A DNA stretch of 64,000 nucleotides from Pseudomonas fluorescens. Its GTDB lineage: Bacteria; Pseudomonadota; Gammaproteobacteria; Pseudomonadales; Pseudomonadaceae. The stretch spans positions 190,898 to 254,897 of the forward strand of contig NZ_CABVHK010000010.1 of NCBI RefSeq assembly GCF_902497785.1, written 5' to 3'. Positions 27,522 through 35,553 of the stretch are shown here, piece after piece; the stretch's first letter is position 1; each line of letters begins with the position of its first letter. The position numbers and the translations under genes were made by a program. Under the pieces are notes generated by a model. It was not told where the DNA came from and ran no database searches. It saw only the letters and a program-made list of their open reading frames with translations.

Positions 27522-28013
27522 CTAAACGTCGTCTACAACCAGGCAGCGATTTCGCTTTATCTGGTCTCGAATTAAATGCAACGCTAGACGTGGTGTGAAA
27601 ACCCAAGTACTCAACAGTGAGCTTAGATAGACTGACGGTATATCAAGGAGTGCATCTAAAAAATGATCCGAGCCAACTTTCAATGTTACGTTTGAATGCT
27701 TGCTTGATTTTGCAATGCGAAGATACGAATTCGGTGTATATAAAATATAGGGGGAGGTTATGAAGAAGGGGTTATAGCTGACTGGGTTATGTATCCATTT
27801 ATTGATATCTTTAAAGTTCTCTGAGATTTGTAGTTTTAGTAAATTTAACGCTAAAAATATAGGTTTTTGATTAAGCAAGAGGTAACCGATAATTCGACTA
27901 TTTGAGGTGGCATAAACTATGTATAGTCCTGAGCGGGAACTACCGTAAATATCAGTGACTACTAAGCCGATATTGAGATAGCGAAAGTCAATTTTCTTAT
28001 ATGTGTTATTCAC
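27522..28013 (-). CDS. Unknown protein, last gene of the Tni operon
   Basis: 163 residues without a recognised domain. It begins MNNTYKKIDFRYLNIGLVVT and has a beta-rich first half (YIVYATSNSRIIGYLLLNQK) and a second half with SSKHSNVTLKVGSDHFLDAL and RLALHLIRDQIKRNRC. No signal peptide or cysteine pairs. Its start overlaps the end of tniQ by eight bases, so translation is coupled and it probably belongs to the transposition machinery, for instance as a second targeting or end-processing factor. Base composition is clearly more AT-rich than the core. Confidence 0.6.
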   Translation of the reverse strand: MNNTYKKIDFRYLNIGLVVTDIYGSSRSGLYIVYATSNSRIIGYLLLNQKPIFLALNLLKLQISENFKDINKWIHNPVSYNPFFITSPYILYTPNSYLRIAKSSKHSNVTLKVGSDHFLDALLDIPSVYLSSLLSTWVFTPRLALHLIRDQIKRNRCLVVDDV

Positions 28014-29004
28014 CCTTAAACCCTTTCAAGAATTGCAGATAGTTTTGACTTGGAAATGCCGAGCCCAATTTTTCAAGGCGACGTATTATTGGATCACTTT
28101 CGTCTGATGGAAATACGTTACTAAATCTCCCAATCTCATAAGCGGAGCATGAATAAATCGAACTGTGCTCGTTTGATATTAATTCTAGGGCGCGGGAGTC
28201 TAACGGTGAAAATTGCCCAACGACATAACCTGTTAATATCAATGCGCACATGCGTTCAAAGGGCGATGCAACTAATGCCCCTATCAGCATCAGCGCTCGT
28301 GCTCCCGAATGTTTTAGTGCTCCCCGCTGTCTGGTTGACTTCGAATACATAAAACAGGCAAGGCCTCTATATTCACCTGCACTCATGAACAACTCCATAA
28401 CAAAGCGGTAAGCGGTGATCATTTTCTGTGCGCTATTGTCTGCAGAGTCTTCCAGGCGACATATATGTCGCTGCATTTTTAAGGCTAGTAATATTAGGGT
28501 GTTAAGATTTTTACCCACAACGGTGCATTTGTTAGTCGCAAGGTGATTGCCGAAGAACGCCCCGGTACTGTATTGCTGTTTAAACGGCAATTGACTTAAA
28601 AGACACTGATGCACAGGGCAAACTGGGCGCGCAACATATCTCCAACTTTTTAAGAATACATAACAATGCTTTTCTTTTAAAGATTCTATAAGGCACGATA
28701 CGCATGCGGTTTGCCAATTTGAATAAGGGATTACCCATCTAGATTGAGAGGTGAAAATTTTCAGTAGTGTTTGCGGGTCGATATTGATCACGTCATAGAC
28801 TGTGGTTGATAATAGTATTCCCTCAGAAAAATCAGGATCTAAAATTGGATAACAATCTATGCTTGAGTAAAAAAGAGCGTCTATTTTTGTTGATGAAAAG
28901 CTGCGGGGGGATAATTTTAACTCACATCTCCTGATCCAGGATGTAAAAGACTCATCATTGACTGGATTTAGCAGCGAATAAAATAGCATTATGACGGACC
29001 ACAT
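28006..29004 (-). CDS. TniQ/TnsD-like target-selection protein
   Basis: 332 residues of the TniQ family. TniQ proteins bring the transposon ATPase to a target sequence. The signature ESFTSWIRRCELKLSPRSFS lies at residues 18-37. A zinc-finger-like set follows: Cys101 and Cys104 in TACVSCLIESLK, then Cys129 and His132 in RPVCPVHQCLLS. The C-terminal part lacks further motifs and is shorter than TnsD. The ATG at 29004 overlaps the upstream ATPase gene by 50 bases; an alternative ATG at 28989 would give MLFYSLLNPVNDESF, closer to the family start. Confidence 0.75.
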   Translation of the reverse strand: MWSVIMLFYSLLNPVNDESFTSWIRRCELKLSPRSFSSTKIDALFYSSIDCYPILDPDFSEGILLSTTVYDVINIDPQTLLKIFTSQSRWVIPYSNWQTACVSCLIESLKEKHCYVFLKSWRYVARPVCPVHQCLLSQLPFKQQYSTGAFFGNHLATNKCTVVGKNLNTLILLALKMQRHICRLEDSADNSAQKMITAYRFVMELFMSAGEYRGLACFMYSKSTRQRGALKHSGARALMLIGALVASPFERMCALILTGYVVGQFSPLDSRALELISNEHSSIYSCSAYEIGRFSNVFPSDESDPIIRRLEKLGSAFPSQNYLQFLKGFKGE

Positions 29005-29803
29005 TCTTTAGTGATAGACACTCAGTTACTTGCGAGTCTGCATTTGATGGGGAAAGTAATTCCGCCACGGCGTACTCACGAACCAAATTCAAAAGATTTC
29101 CGGTGTTTCCGTTGCAAAGCTTGTATAGTTGATTTCCATGTGCGCTGAAATTTGCCCCGATCTTATACTTAACCCGAAGAGATTCTTGAAGTTCGCCAAT
29201 AAATAATGAAAATTGCAGGTTCTCTTCCCACTCATCAATACGATGGCATGTAACTGACTCTTCATTTTCAAACCATCCAGCAGAAGACGGATTGTGAGTT
29301 GATAATATTACGTCCACACAAACGGAATTGCGGGCAATACTAAACCAAGCTTTTACTGCTTGTTGCTTCTCCGCTGACTTATTAAGACCTTCTGAGAAGT
29401 CTTCAAAAATAATACAATCGATTGCCGCATGGGCGATTAAATCAATCACTAGGCGGGGAATAGAGGTTTTTTTTGTCTTTAAATCAGATTCATCAAAGTA
29501 AAGCCCATAATGTTGCAATAAAAGTCTCCATGGGTTGAATTCTTCATTAAGCGGGGCGGAGCGCAACAAAACTATATTTTTAAATTTGCGCCGCAAGCGT
29601 TTGCGACACATTTGAATTACAGTTGAACACCCGGAGCCAGTTTTGCCCAAAATAATATGGATTGAGCCTACTTTATTGGTGTTGAGAAGCGCAGCAACAA
29701 TAGTATTGGTAGCGCTTACCACTTGAGGAGTTGGCGAGCTAAATTGATTATGAATTCGTTTGATTTTGGCGGTGAGGTTGTGCTCGGTCATTTCGTTTAT
29801 CAT
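28955..29803 (-). CDS. Second TniB-like ATPase-fold protein with degenerate nucleotide site
   Basis: 282 residues resembling an AAA+ TniB/TnsC core. The Walker A position reads ILGKTGSGCSTV (residues 51-62), with Cys59 where the invariant lysine should be; the codon is a clear TGT. The Walker B reads DCIIFEDFSEGL (129-140), with Glu-Asp in place of Asp-Glu. It keeps a sensor-like VDVILSTHNPS. ATP hydrolysis is therefore doubtful and the protein may act as a regulatory or structural partner of the active ATPase. Its ATG overlaps the tniB stop by four bases (ATGA), so the two are made together. Confidence 0.7.
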   Translation of the reverse strand: MINEMTEHNLTAKIKRIHNQFSSPTPQVVSATNTIVAALLNTNKVGSIHIILGKTGSGCSTVIQMCRKRLRRKFKNIVLLRSAPLNEEFNPWRLLLQHYGLYFDESDLKTKKTSIPRLVIDLIAHAAIDCIIFEDFSEGLNKSAEKQQAVKAWFSIARNSVCVDVILSTHNPSSAGWFENEESVTCHRIDEWEENLQFSLFIGELQESLRVKYKIGANFSAHGNQLYKLCNGNTGNLLNLVREYAVAELLSPSNADSQVTECLSLKNVVRHNAILFAAKSSQ

Positions 29804-30696
29804 TTGATTTGCCTAAGTAAAGACACACCATATTTGGCTGCTAAGAGAGGCGCATTAGTGATGAGTTCAATTGTGATTTTTTCTGTGCCAGACGAAACAG
29901 CTTCCGCGGCACATACCTGGATTATTTTCACTACGTTATCCATCACACCATTTGCTTGCTTTAGTATGGCGGTTACCAGCTCCTTACTGTGCAAGTGCGA
30001 GGGCTGTTTCAAGGGGAGTGTGCGCTCATAGGCAGCAACAAATGCTCTAAATTCTTCGTCCAATTTCCATTTCTCTAATGGCCACTGCAGATAGCGGCGT
30101 TCCAGTTGTGGGTCGAGACGAAGAGCTTTGCTTGCCTTATCTACGCCAAATGCAAACACGCAAAGGTTATACTGATCACCGGACAAGTTTTTGAGTAAGG
30201 ATAGGTTGATTTTTTGTTGCATTGTTGAGAGAGTTACAGCGTCGTGGATCTCGTCAATGACAATGCCTTTGATATTATTTCTTTCCACGGTGTGGGCAAA
30301 TTCTTTCGACGCATTATATCCGCTAAATTTTTTAGTGACCTCCATTCCAAATGCTTCGAGCAACAGCTCCCTAAAGTTGTAATTGTTTGGGTTCTGTCTG
30401 AAACTCATGAACACCAATTTATGTTCCTCATTTTTATTAACTTCTTTGATTTTATTGATGATACTTGTTTTGCCATAGCCACCGCTGCCCCAAACCAGCA
30501 TACAGGGCGCTTGGACCTTATTTTCGGCGCGCAACATATAGTGCATTGCACTCAAAATCGCCTGCGATTTGGGATACTCGATAAAAACATCTTGCAAACA
30601 AATCATGAGGCGCTTGTCCATGGGAAGGCTTAACAAATGTTGCCTTGATTGACGCACATGGCTCATATCAGTAGGGGTATTAGTCATTTTGGTCAA
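29800..30696 (-). CDS. TniB/TnsC-like AAA+ transposition ATPase
   Basis: 298 residues. The ATPase regulates transposition by loading the transposase at the target chosen by TniQ. Walker A is LVWGSGGYGKTSII (Gly70 to Thr77) and Walker B GIVIDEIHDAV (Asp148-Glu149); an arginine-finger-like RRYLQWPLEKW lies further on. MTNTPTDMSHVRQSRQHLLS forms the N-terminal extension typical of TniB. The gene overlaps tniA by 17 bases upstream and the second ATPase by four bases downstream, giving a tightly coupled operon. Confidence 0.82.
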   Translation of the reverse strand: MTKMTNTPTDMSHVRQSRQHLLSLPMDKRLMICLQDVFIEYPKSQAILSAMHYMLRAENKVQAPCMLVWGSGGYGKTSIINKIKEVNKNEEHKLVFMSFRQNPNNYNFRELLLEAFGMEVTKKFSGYNASKEFAHTVERNNIKGIVIDEIHDAVTLSTMQQKINLSLLKNLSGDQYNLCVFAFGVDKASKALRLDPQLERRYLQWPLEKWKLDEEFRAFVAAYERTLPLKQPSHLHSKELVTAILKQANGVMDNVVKIIQVCAAEAVSSGTEKITIELITNAPLLAAKYGVSLLRQIK

Positions 30697-32653
30697 ATAG
30701 TTTAGGAGTTAGTGAAAAGTTGACTTCGGTTTCGTCAACGGAAAAATTATCAATGGGCAAAGCATTGGCATCCCAGATAGATTTAGGAATACCATGATTA
30801 TTGTTCTCCGCGTGGTGGCCTCTTGCTTCAGGGTGCTTATTCGCTATTTTGGCGCTTCGAGTGTTCTGCCGACTAATTTTTATCAGTTCGTTATTGGCAC
30901 GCATCTGCCTTAATGCATTCTCGTCAGTGATAGTGCCAGGTGGTAGTTTTTTATTGTATTGGCGCTCGCAACGATAGTCTTCATAGCTGATATAGTCCTG
31001 CTCCGAGGAAATTTGTGGAACTTTGATGTATTCTCCCTCAACGTTTACCCACACTATTGTCATATCAAAAGGGTCAAATTTTACGATAACTCGGCTTCGT
31101 CCTTGCACGTTGTTTAGCTGGTTAGAATAATAGCGTCTATTATTAAGTGTAATGCCGTTGTTTCTCACAGGCTTTATTGTTTCTGGTAGAAAATCCAAGT
31201 AAAGCGCTCGGGGATTTATCGGTACTTCAGGAAGTTTATCTTGCGCGGTGTCGAATGCTTTCTCCCAAGCATCCTTTGGAGAAATACCTAGCTCGGAATG
31301 AACTGTCCCGTGATATATTAATACTTGACCCGCAAACCACGTGCAGAACTCCTTAAAGGTCAATGCTGATTGTTTTTCGCTGTCGTAGTCACCACGCTGC
31401 TGGGTATTAGAGAACGTGGTTCCAGGTAAAAAGTGAACAGCAGAAGTCATAAATGTTCCTATCAATCGTTCTATATGACCACCCATGTGTTTTTTGCCTA
31501 TTTTTCGCCACTCAGGAATTATTTTGTATTTGTGCAGGGCGGCTACAACTATCGGGGATCGAAACTCCGCAGCATTGTCCATCAATAATCGTTCCGGAAA
31601 TCCGTAATACGGGTAATGACTTGACTCACTAGCTAACTGGAAGTATCCAGTGTTTTTAGGTAACATCGCCATACCCATTGTTTGTTGCACTGATATAATA
31701 GATGGTGAAAACATGGTTAAGTAATAACCTAATATCACCCGCGTGTGTAAATCCATGATTAAGGATAGCCAAGGTCTTCCTATGATTTTTGTGCGGTCAT
31801 GTTCTGCACGGAGCAGAAGATCCACGCGCGTATGATCCATTTGAGCAACTTGTAATGGATAATCGGTGTGAGCAATACCTGGTCGGGCTTGGAAAACTTG
31901 ATTTGAAGCGTCGAGTCCGTGCTTTTTTCTGTGAGTAGCCTTCTTATCAAAACTCTTTATTACTTTTTTTACAGTTGATCTACTTGGGGAGCTCAAACCC
32001 TTACCGAAGCATTCGCTCTGCACTTGTTTCCATACGTTTGAATAAGAGGCTGAGCGGCCGTGATAGTGCTTCTCGTAGCATTCAGTGATGATGGGCATAA
32101 TTTTATCGGCAACCCTTATGCTGCCTTGCTTAGGCCCTGGGTTGTTTTTCATTAACGTAATTGGACCTAAGTCGCGACTGTATCTTTTTTTTAGATCGTA
32201 AAATGCCGATTTTTTTAAGCCAAGCATGTCGGCAGCTTGTTTAGCTGAAACTGAGCCGTCCAAGTAAAACTCAAATATTACCGATCTCTCACCTGCTAAT
32301 ATGATTTGTGAAGCGTTATGCTCGGTAAGTAAACCCTCTGTTTCTTTATGAGTCTCCGAATGGTCTGGCGATTGGGGAATTGGTTGAATGTTTGACACAT
32401 CAACGACAGAAATATCTCCGCATCCATACTCACTGACCGTCACCGCACCATTCTTGCCAATATCCCTGACAATCGACAGTTTTCCATTGGCAACTACAAA
32501 TTTGCCGCGCTTAATCGAGATCCTCAATGAATCCTCCCGTAGTTTCCCGTTCATCCATCGTATGGGCTCGTAGATCTTTAGACGGTACGTAGCGGTTGGG
32601 GTGTTTGCTGATACCGTCACTGGCTGTAAAATGCTAACCAGCGGACGCCACAA
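30680..32653 (-). CDS. TniA/TnsB-like DD(35)E transposase
   Basis: Catalytic subunit, 657 residues if the TTG at 32653 is used; a GTG at 32620 and an ATG at 32554 are alternatives and none has a clear ribosome site. A helix-turn-helix region (SAKQAADMLGLKKSAFYDLK, residues 136-155) precedes the rve catalytic core. The acidic triad is Asp273 in VAQMDHTRVDLLL, Asp359 in RLLMDNAAEFRSP and Glu395 in MGGHIERLIGT; exactly 35 residues separate the last two. A Mu-type beta-barrel follows (ITLNNRRYYSNQL, KFDPFDMTIVWVN), then a C-terminal tail that would contact TniB. No TnsA-type endonuclease gene is adjacent. Confidence 0.85.
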   Translation of the reverse strand: MWRPLVSILQPVTVSANTPTATYRLKIYEPIRWMNGKLREDSLRISIKRGKFVVANGKLSIVRDIGKNGAVTVSEYGCGDISVVDVSNIQPIPQSPDHSETHKETEGLLTEHNASQIILAGERSVIFEFYLDGSVSAKQAADMLGLKKSAFYDLKKRYSRDLGPITLMKNNPGPKQGSIRVADKIMPIITECYEKHYHGRSASYSNVWKQVQSECFGKGLSSPSRSTVKKVIKSFDKKATHRKKHGLDASNQVFQARPGIAHTDYPLQVAQMDHTRVDLLLRAEHDRTKIIGRPWLSLIMDLHTRVILGYYLTMFSPSIISVQQTMGMAMLPKNTGYFQLASESSHYPYYGFPERLLMDNAAEFRSPIVVAALHKYKIIPEWRKIGKKHMGGHIERLIGTFMTSAVHFLPGTTFSNTQQRGDYDSEKQSALTFKEFCTWFAGQVLIYHGTVHSELGISPKDAWEKAFDTAQDKLPEVPINPRALYLDFLPETIKPVRNNGITLNNRRYYSNQLNNVQGRSRVIVKFDPFDMTIVWVNVEGEYIKVPQISSEQDYISYEDYRCERQYNKKLPPGTITDENALRQMRANNELIKISRQNTRSAKIANKHPEARGHHAENNNHGIPKSIWDANALPIDNFSVDETEVNFSLTPKLFDQND

Positions 32654-32815
32654 TTTATACGTGCAATTTATAAATATTTTTTACTGGAAAACCCCAACAA
32701 ACACTGGGGAAATTGATGTGTAAAAAATTTCGCATTGGCGACGCAAAAAAAAAAGCCTGATTCAGCCCTATTTTGTACATTATGATGTTTTATGTATTCG
32801 GTACGGAATTGATCG
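32654..32815. promoter_or_regulatory. Divergent tniA promoter region, possible transposon end
   Basis: This 162-base AT-rich spacer separates tniA from a divergent gene. It contains TATAAATTG twice (minus strand, near 32655-32675), an imperfect palindrome TTTCGCATTGGCGACGCAAA (32727-32746) and, on the minus strand, TGTACAAAATAG from 32779, which resembles the TGT-plus-ACAAAATAG ends of Tn7-like elements. Which of these are transposase or repressor sites is not settled by reading. Confidence 0.4.
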
Positions 32816-33685
32816 ATGGGCCGGAAGAAGAAAACTTCATTACAAATATTGAAGGCATCAGCGTTGGCATATCAACTTGCGGTACTTGCTGGTGTGAAGC
32901 CTACTGGGCATCATCTTGCGAGATGGTACGAGAGAAGGATGGCATTACCTTACGGGTCTGAATCTGAAAGCACTTGGAGGAGGTTTCTAGAAGGTACAAT
33001 GCCTCAAAAACACAGGATTACTATATTGGTTAAATTGGAGCCAGAACTTCTTGACTTGTTTAATCACCCATTGTGGGTTGCATTGAATGAGGAGAGTAAT
33101 CTTTTGGATATTTTTGCGATACTAAAAACCCAGGTATACCCCTCGAAATCATATAAAATATCTTCGCTTGAAGATGCTACAAGCGCAATGCCAGCGCTGG
33201 ACCGAATCTCATTATTTATATTAATGATACTGTCATCTGCTAAGCATGAATACATCATTTCTCCGGCAACCGCGTGGCTCGCCGATAGCTACGCTCAACT
33301 TAAACTAGAGCCTGGTTGGGTTGATTTGAGTGGGCCTTTAATGTACTTAATTTTAGTGAGGTTTGAAAGCGTACCTTTGTTTTCAAACTCTAGATTTTTT
33401 TCATGCAATACCGATTCAAATCATAAATTCTGGAGTGACATTTATGATGATTACAGAAAAAATCAACCAATATCTAATTCTACCGCTTGGGCAACATGGT
33501 GCAGCTCGATATCTCGCTTGGATTGGTTGGAGCGAAAGAGATATCTCGAATATGTAAATGGAGTTAACAGTTGCAGCCCTGAGGAAAACAATAAGCGCAG
33601 AACAGTTTATAAAAAAGTACGAGACCAACGATACAAGCTTGTCCGGAAAACACCAAAGATATCGATTCAGTTGTTGAGTGGTTAG
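32816..33685 (+). CDS. Unknown protein divergent from tniA
   Basis: 289 residues, no recognised family. It starts MGRKKKTSLQILKASALAYQ, a basic N-terminus, and has SESTWRRFLEGTMPQKHRIT, which could be a DNA-contacting stretch. The middle is helical (LFILMILSSAKHEYI), and the C-terminus is strongly basic (KVRDQRYKLVRKTPK). It shares a 162-base spacer with tniA and ends 11 bases from the convergent KfrA-like gene. Position and composition make it a likely accessory or regulatory gene of the module. Confidence 0.6.
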   Translation: MGRKKKTSLQILKASALAYQLAVLAGVKPTGHHLARWYERRMALPYGSESESTWRRFLEGTMPQKHRITILVKLEPELLDLFNHPLWVALNEESNLLDIFAILKTQVYPSKSYKISSLEDATSAMPALDRISLFILMILSSAKHEYIISPATAWLADSYAQLKLEPGWVDLSGPLMYLILVRFESVPLFSNSRFFSCNTDSNHKFWSDIYDDYRKNQPISNSTAWATWCSSISRLDWLERKRYLEYVNGVNSCSPEENNKRRTVYKKVRDQRYKLVRKTPKISIQLLSG

Positions 33686-33696
33686 AGTTTTACGGG

Positions 33697-34128
33697 TTAT
33701 TTTAACGACTCTACAAGTTGCTGTTGAAAAAACCGCACTGCACCCAACAGATGTTCGTATTTTAAATTTTCCTCCGTTAGCTCGGAAAATATTGCCATAA
33801 TCTCTTCTGTCATTTGTGGGTTAGACGTGGCGGCGCCAAACTTGTCGAGAGTGCCTAATAAGCGAACGAGGTACTTACTATGACTGAATGAGTTAGCATT
33901 ATTTCTGAAACGAACATCAGGGATGTAGAGCGTGCTCATCATGCGTGAGCGCGCAGAAAAACTGTCCATATTTTTAGCTTTCAAGGCTCGTAGATGTTTC
34001 ACTATTGTGGTTTTGGACCCATGATTACCGAGCTCAGCGCGTATAGCATCCAGCGTTGGTTTTACTCCATTGCTTTCTAGTTTTAGTACAGCTTGTTCAA
34101 CCAGTACTTCACTAATAGTTGGTCGCAT
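33697..34128 (-). CDS. KfrA N-terminal-like DNA-binding protein
   Basis: 143 residues. The N-terminal 60 resemble the KfrA_N helix-turn-helix of plasmid regulators (VLVEQAVLKLESNGVKPTLD, AIRAELGNHGSKTTIVKHLR). The long alanine-rich coiled coil of true KfrA is absent; instead a short helical C-terminus (IFSELTEENLKYEHLLGAVR) follows. Such proteins bind their own operator on plasmids and integrated elements. It is convergent with the unknown gene at 32816. No ribosome site is obvious ahead of its ATG. Confidence 0.6.
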   Translation of the reverse strand: MRPTISEVLVEQAVLKLESNGVKPTLDAIRAELGNHGSKTTIVKHLRALKAKNMDSFSARSRMMSTLYIPDVRFRNNANSFSHSKYLVRLLGTLDKFGAATSNPQMTEEIMAIFSELTEENLKYEHLLGAVRFFQQQLVESLK

Positions 34129-34594
34129 AATTTCATCCGTCGCCAGTTCAAGTGACTATATTACCATAAGCTTTTATGGATGTGATCTATAGCAGGTCAC
34201 GGTAGGCCAGCCTGAGGTGTCCACTGCCGATACCAAAACAGTTAGTGCATGCGCTGTCCGGTCAGGGTCGCTTTGTCGTCGAAATTGTCGCCCCTTCCTT
34301 TATGGTAAAAACCTTTCGCTCACGAACAGCTTAACGATGTGTGCTGCGATTCCAAGTAAAAATAGTGATTTGGAGAGTTGTCACGGTACGTTCTGTTGTA
34401 CTGTGAGTATCTTCTCGCCTGCCGTTTAGTACTCTAATAAATGATCGAGGGTGCTCAGTCGTGAACCATGCAACGACCTATTATCTCAATACTAACGGCT
34501 AGTTATGGGATCAGAAAGTGGAAAATCGGCTTCACTCTTCACTGATTTTGCAGGATGCTATCTGCCAAATATATCTGCGCAAAGGTCGTCTTTT
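34129..34594. other. Gap without a supported gene
   Basis: Some 465 bases between the KfrA-like gene and the Xre-type gene. Only short frames without recognisable products are present. A matching transposon end was looked for here and not found. The sequence directly before 34595 has AAAGG at a proper distance for the next gene. Confidence 0.5.
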
Positions 34595-35044
34595 ATGTTT
34601 GTTGATCCCACGCGATCCATCAAAAGCGCCACTTATCGGGCTCGTTTAGAAGCGATGCTTCTGATTCCTGTGGATTCATCCGATGAACGCATACACACGC
34701 TAATCGCAGCAGGCTTCAAGAGCGACAGCGTCAGTCGCCTGTTGGAACTTGGCATAATTAGCGCTGCGGTGCGCGATCAAATTATTCCATACACAACCCT
34801 TAAGCGTAGGTTGGCACGTGGACAACGCCTATCAGCGAGCGAGAGTGATCGCTTGTTTCGTATTGCACGCGTTATTGCCATGGCCGGGGTGGTTTTTGGC
34901 GACGAGGAAAAAGCCAAGCGCTGGCTCTCCACATCCAAATGTTGCTTTTCTGGCAAAAATCCGCTTGCGATGCTCACTACCTTCCAAGGCTCTTACCTGA
35001 TTGAGGAGATGCTGAACCAGGCAGCAGAAGGATTCACATTTTAA
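34595..35044 (+). CDS. MbcA/ParS/Xre-type antitoxin (DUF2384), orphan
   Basis: 149-residue protein of the Xre antitoxin family that normally neutralises a RES-domain toxin by blocking its active site. The helix-turn-helix part is GFKSDSVSRLLELGIISAAV with RDQIIPYTTLKRRLARGQRL, and the DUF2384 part is SESDRLFRIARVIAMAGVVF, then EEKAKRWLSTSKCCFSGKNP with LAMLTTFQGSYLIEEML. The ATG at 34595 follows AAAGG; an open frame from 34505 is longer but has no ribosome site. No RES gene follows within the next 1 kb, so it appears to be an orphan. Confidence 0.78.
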   Translation: MFVDPTRSIKSATYRARLEAMLLIPVDSSDERIHTLIAAGFKSDSVSRLLELGIISAAVRDQIIPYTTLKRRLARGQRLSASESDRLFRIARVIAMAGVVFGDEEKAKRWLSTSKCCFSGKNPLAMLTTFQGSYLIEEMLNQAAEGFTF

Positions 35045-35182
35045 TCTTTGACGCCGTATGAATTTATTGGTGACTTAAGAAGGTGGCTGGTAAGCCTCTA
35101 GCGCGCCACTTCGCTATTGACCTGGTCATCCGCGGGGCGAGGTAAAAAAACGAGTCTGGTTAAATATCAGGGAGCGACGCTC

Positions 35183-35467
35183 CTACTCACGCTGGTTTGT
35201 ATCGATTTCGCGCCGAATACGCTCCATAAGCGAATCGAAATTCGTATCTGGATCGAGGATTAAAAAACTCTCCACCAGCAGAGTGAGCGGGTGCACGTTC
35301 ATTCTCTGAGCAAGCTCTGAGGCCTTTTCCAACGTGACATTTTTAAGCCCACGCTCGAGCGTGCTGAGGTAGGTCCTGCTGCTTATTATTCCGAAGTCCT
35401 CTTGTGTCAAGCCGCTATGAAGTCGTGTGGTGCGTAGTGCGATGGCAAATGCCTCTTTGAGTTCCAT
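35183..35467 (-). CDS. Small Cro/CI-type HTH regulator
   Basis: 94 residues with one XRE-family helix-turn-helix (FAIALRTTRLHSGLTQEDFG, SSRTYLSTLERGLKNVTLEK, ASELAQRMNVHPLTLLVES). The C-terminal 25 residues are acidic then basic. Divergent from an unknown gene with about 85 bases between and a repeated ATCTATAG in the spacer, so it probably controls that gene and itself. This pattern fits toxin-antitoxin or phage-repressor modules, but the divergent gene is not a known toxin. Confidence 0.75.
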   Translation of the reverse strand: MELKEAFAIALRTTRLHSGLTQEDFGIISSRTYLSTLERGLKNVTLEKASELAQRMNVHPLTLLVESFLILDPDTNFDSLMERIRREIDTNQRE

Positions 35468-35507
35468 TTTGCTCGATCCACAAAAGGAACGATGAAGCCT
35501 TTTTGAG

Positions 35508-35530
35508 ATCTATAGGGCTACAATCTATAG
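35508..35530. promoter_or_regulatory. Repeated ATCTATAG boxes between two divergent genes
   Basis: ATCTATAG occurs at 35508-35515 and again at 35523-35530, 15 bases apart, in the spacer between the HTH gene and the 35554 gene. CTATAG is itself palindromic. A candidate operator for the small regulator. Confidence 0.4.
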
Positions 35531-35553
35531 TGTTCATTTTATTGGAGAGTGGT

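Larger units (their letters stand above)
27522..34128. mobile_element. Tn7/Tn5053-like (TniA-TniB-TniQ) transposition module with accessory genes
   Basis: An AT-rich block holding tniA, tniB, a second ATPase, tniQ and a terminal unknown gene in one overlapping minus-strand operon (27522-32653), followed by a divergent unknown gene and a KfrA-like gene. Such modules move by a cut-and-paste or copy-in route with TniQ selecting the target. I could not define both ends: no matched TGT/ACA inverted repeat pair was found by eye, so the limits given are those of the genes. It lies between an IS3 remnant and a toxin-antitoxin-like gene. Confidence 0.7.
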
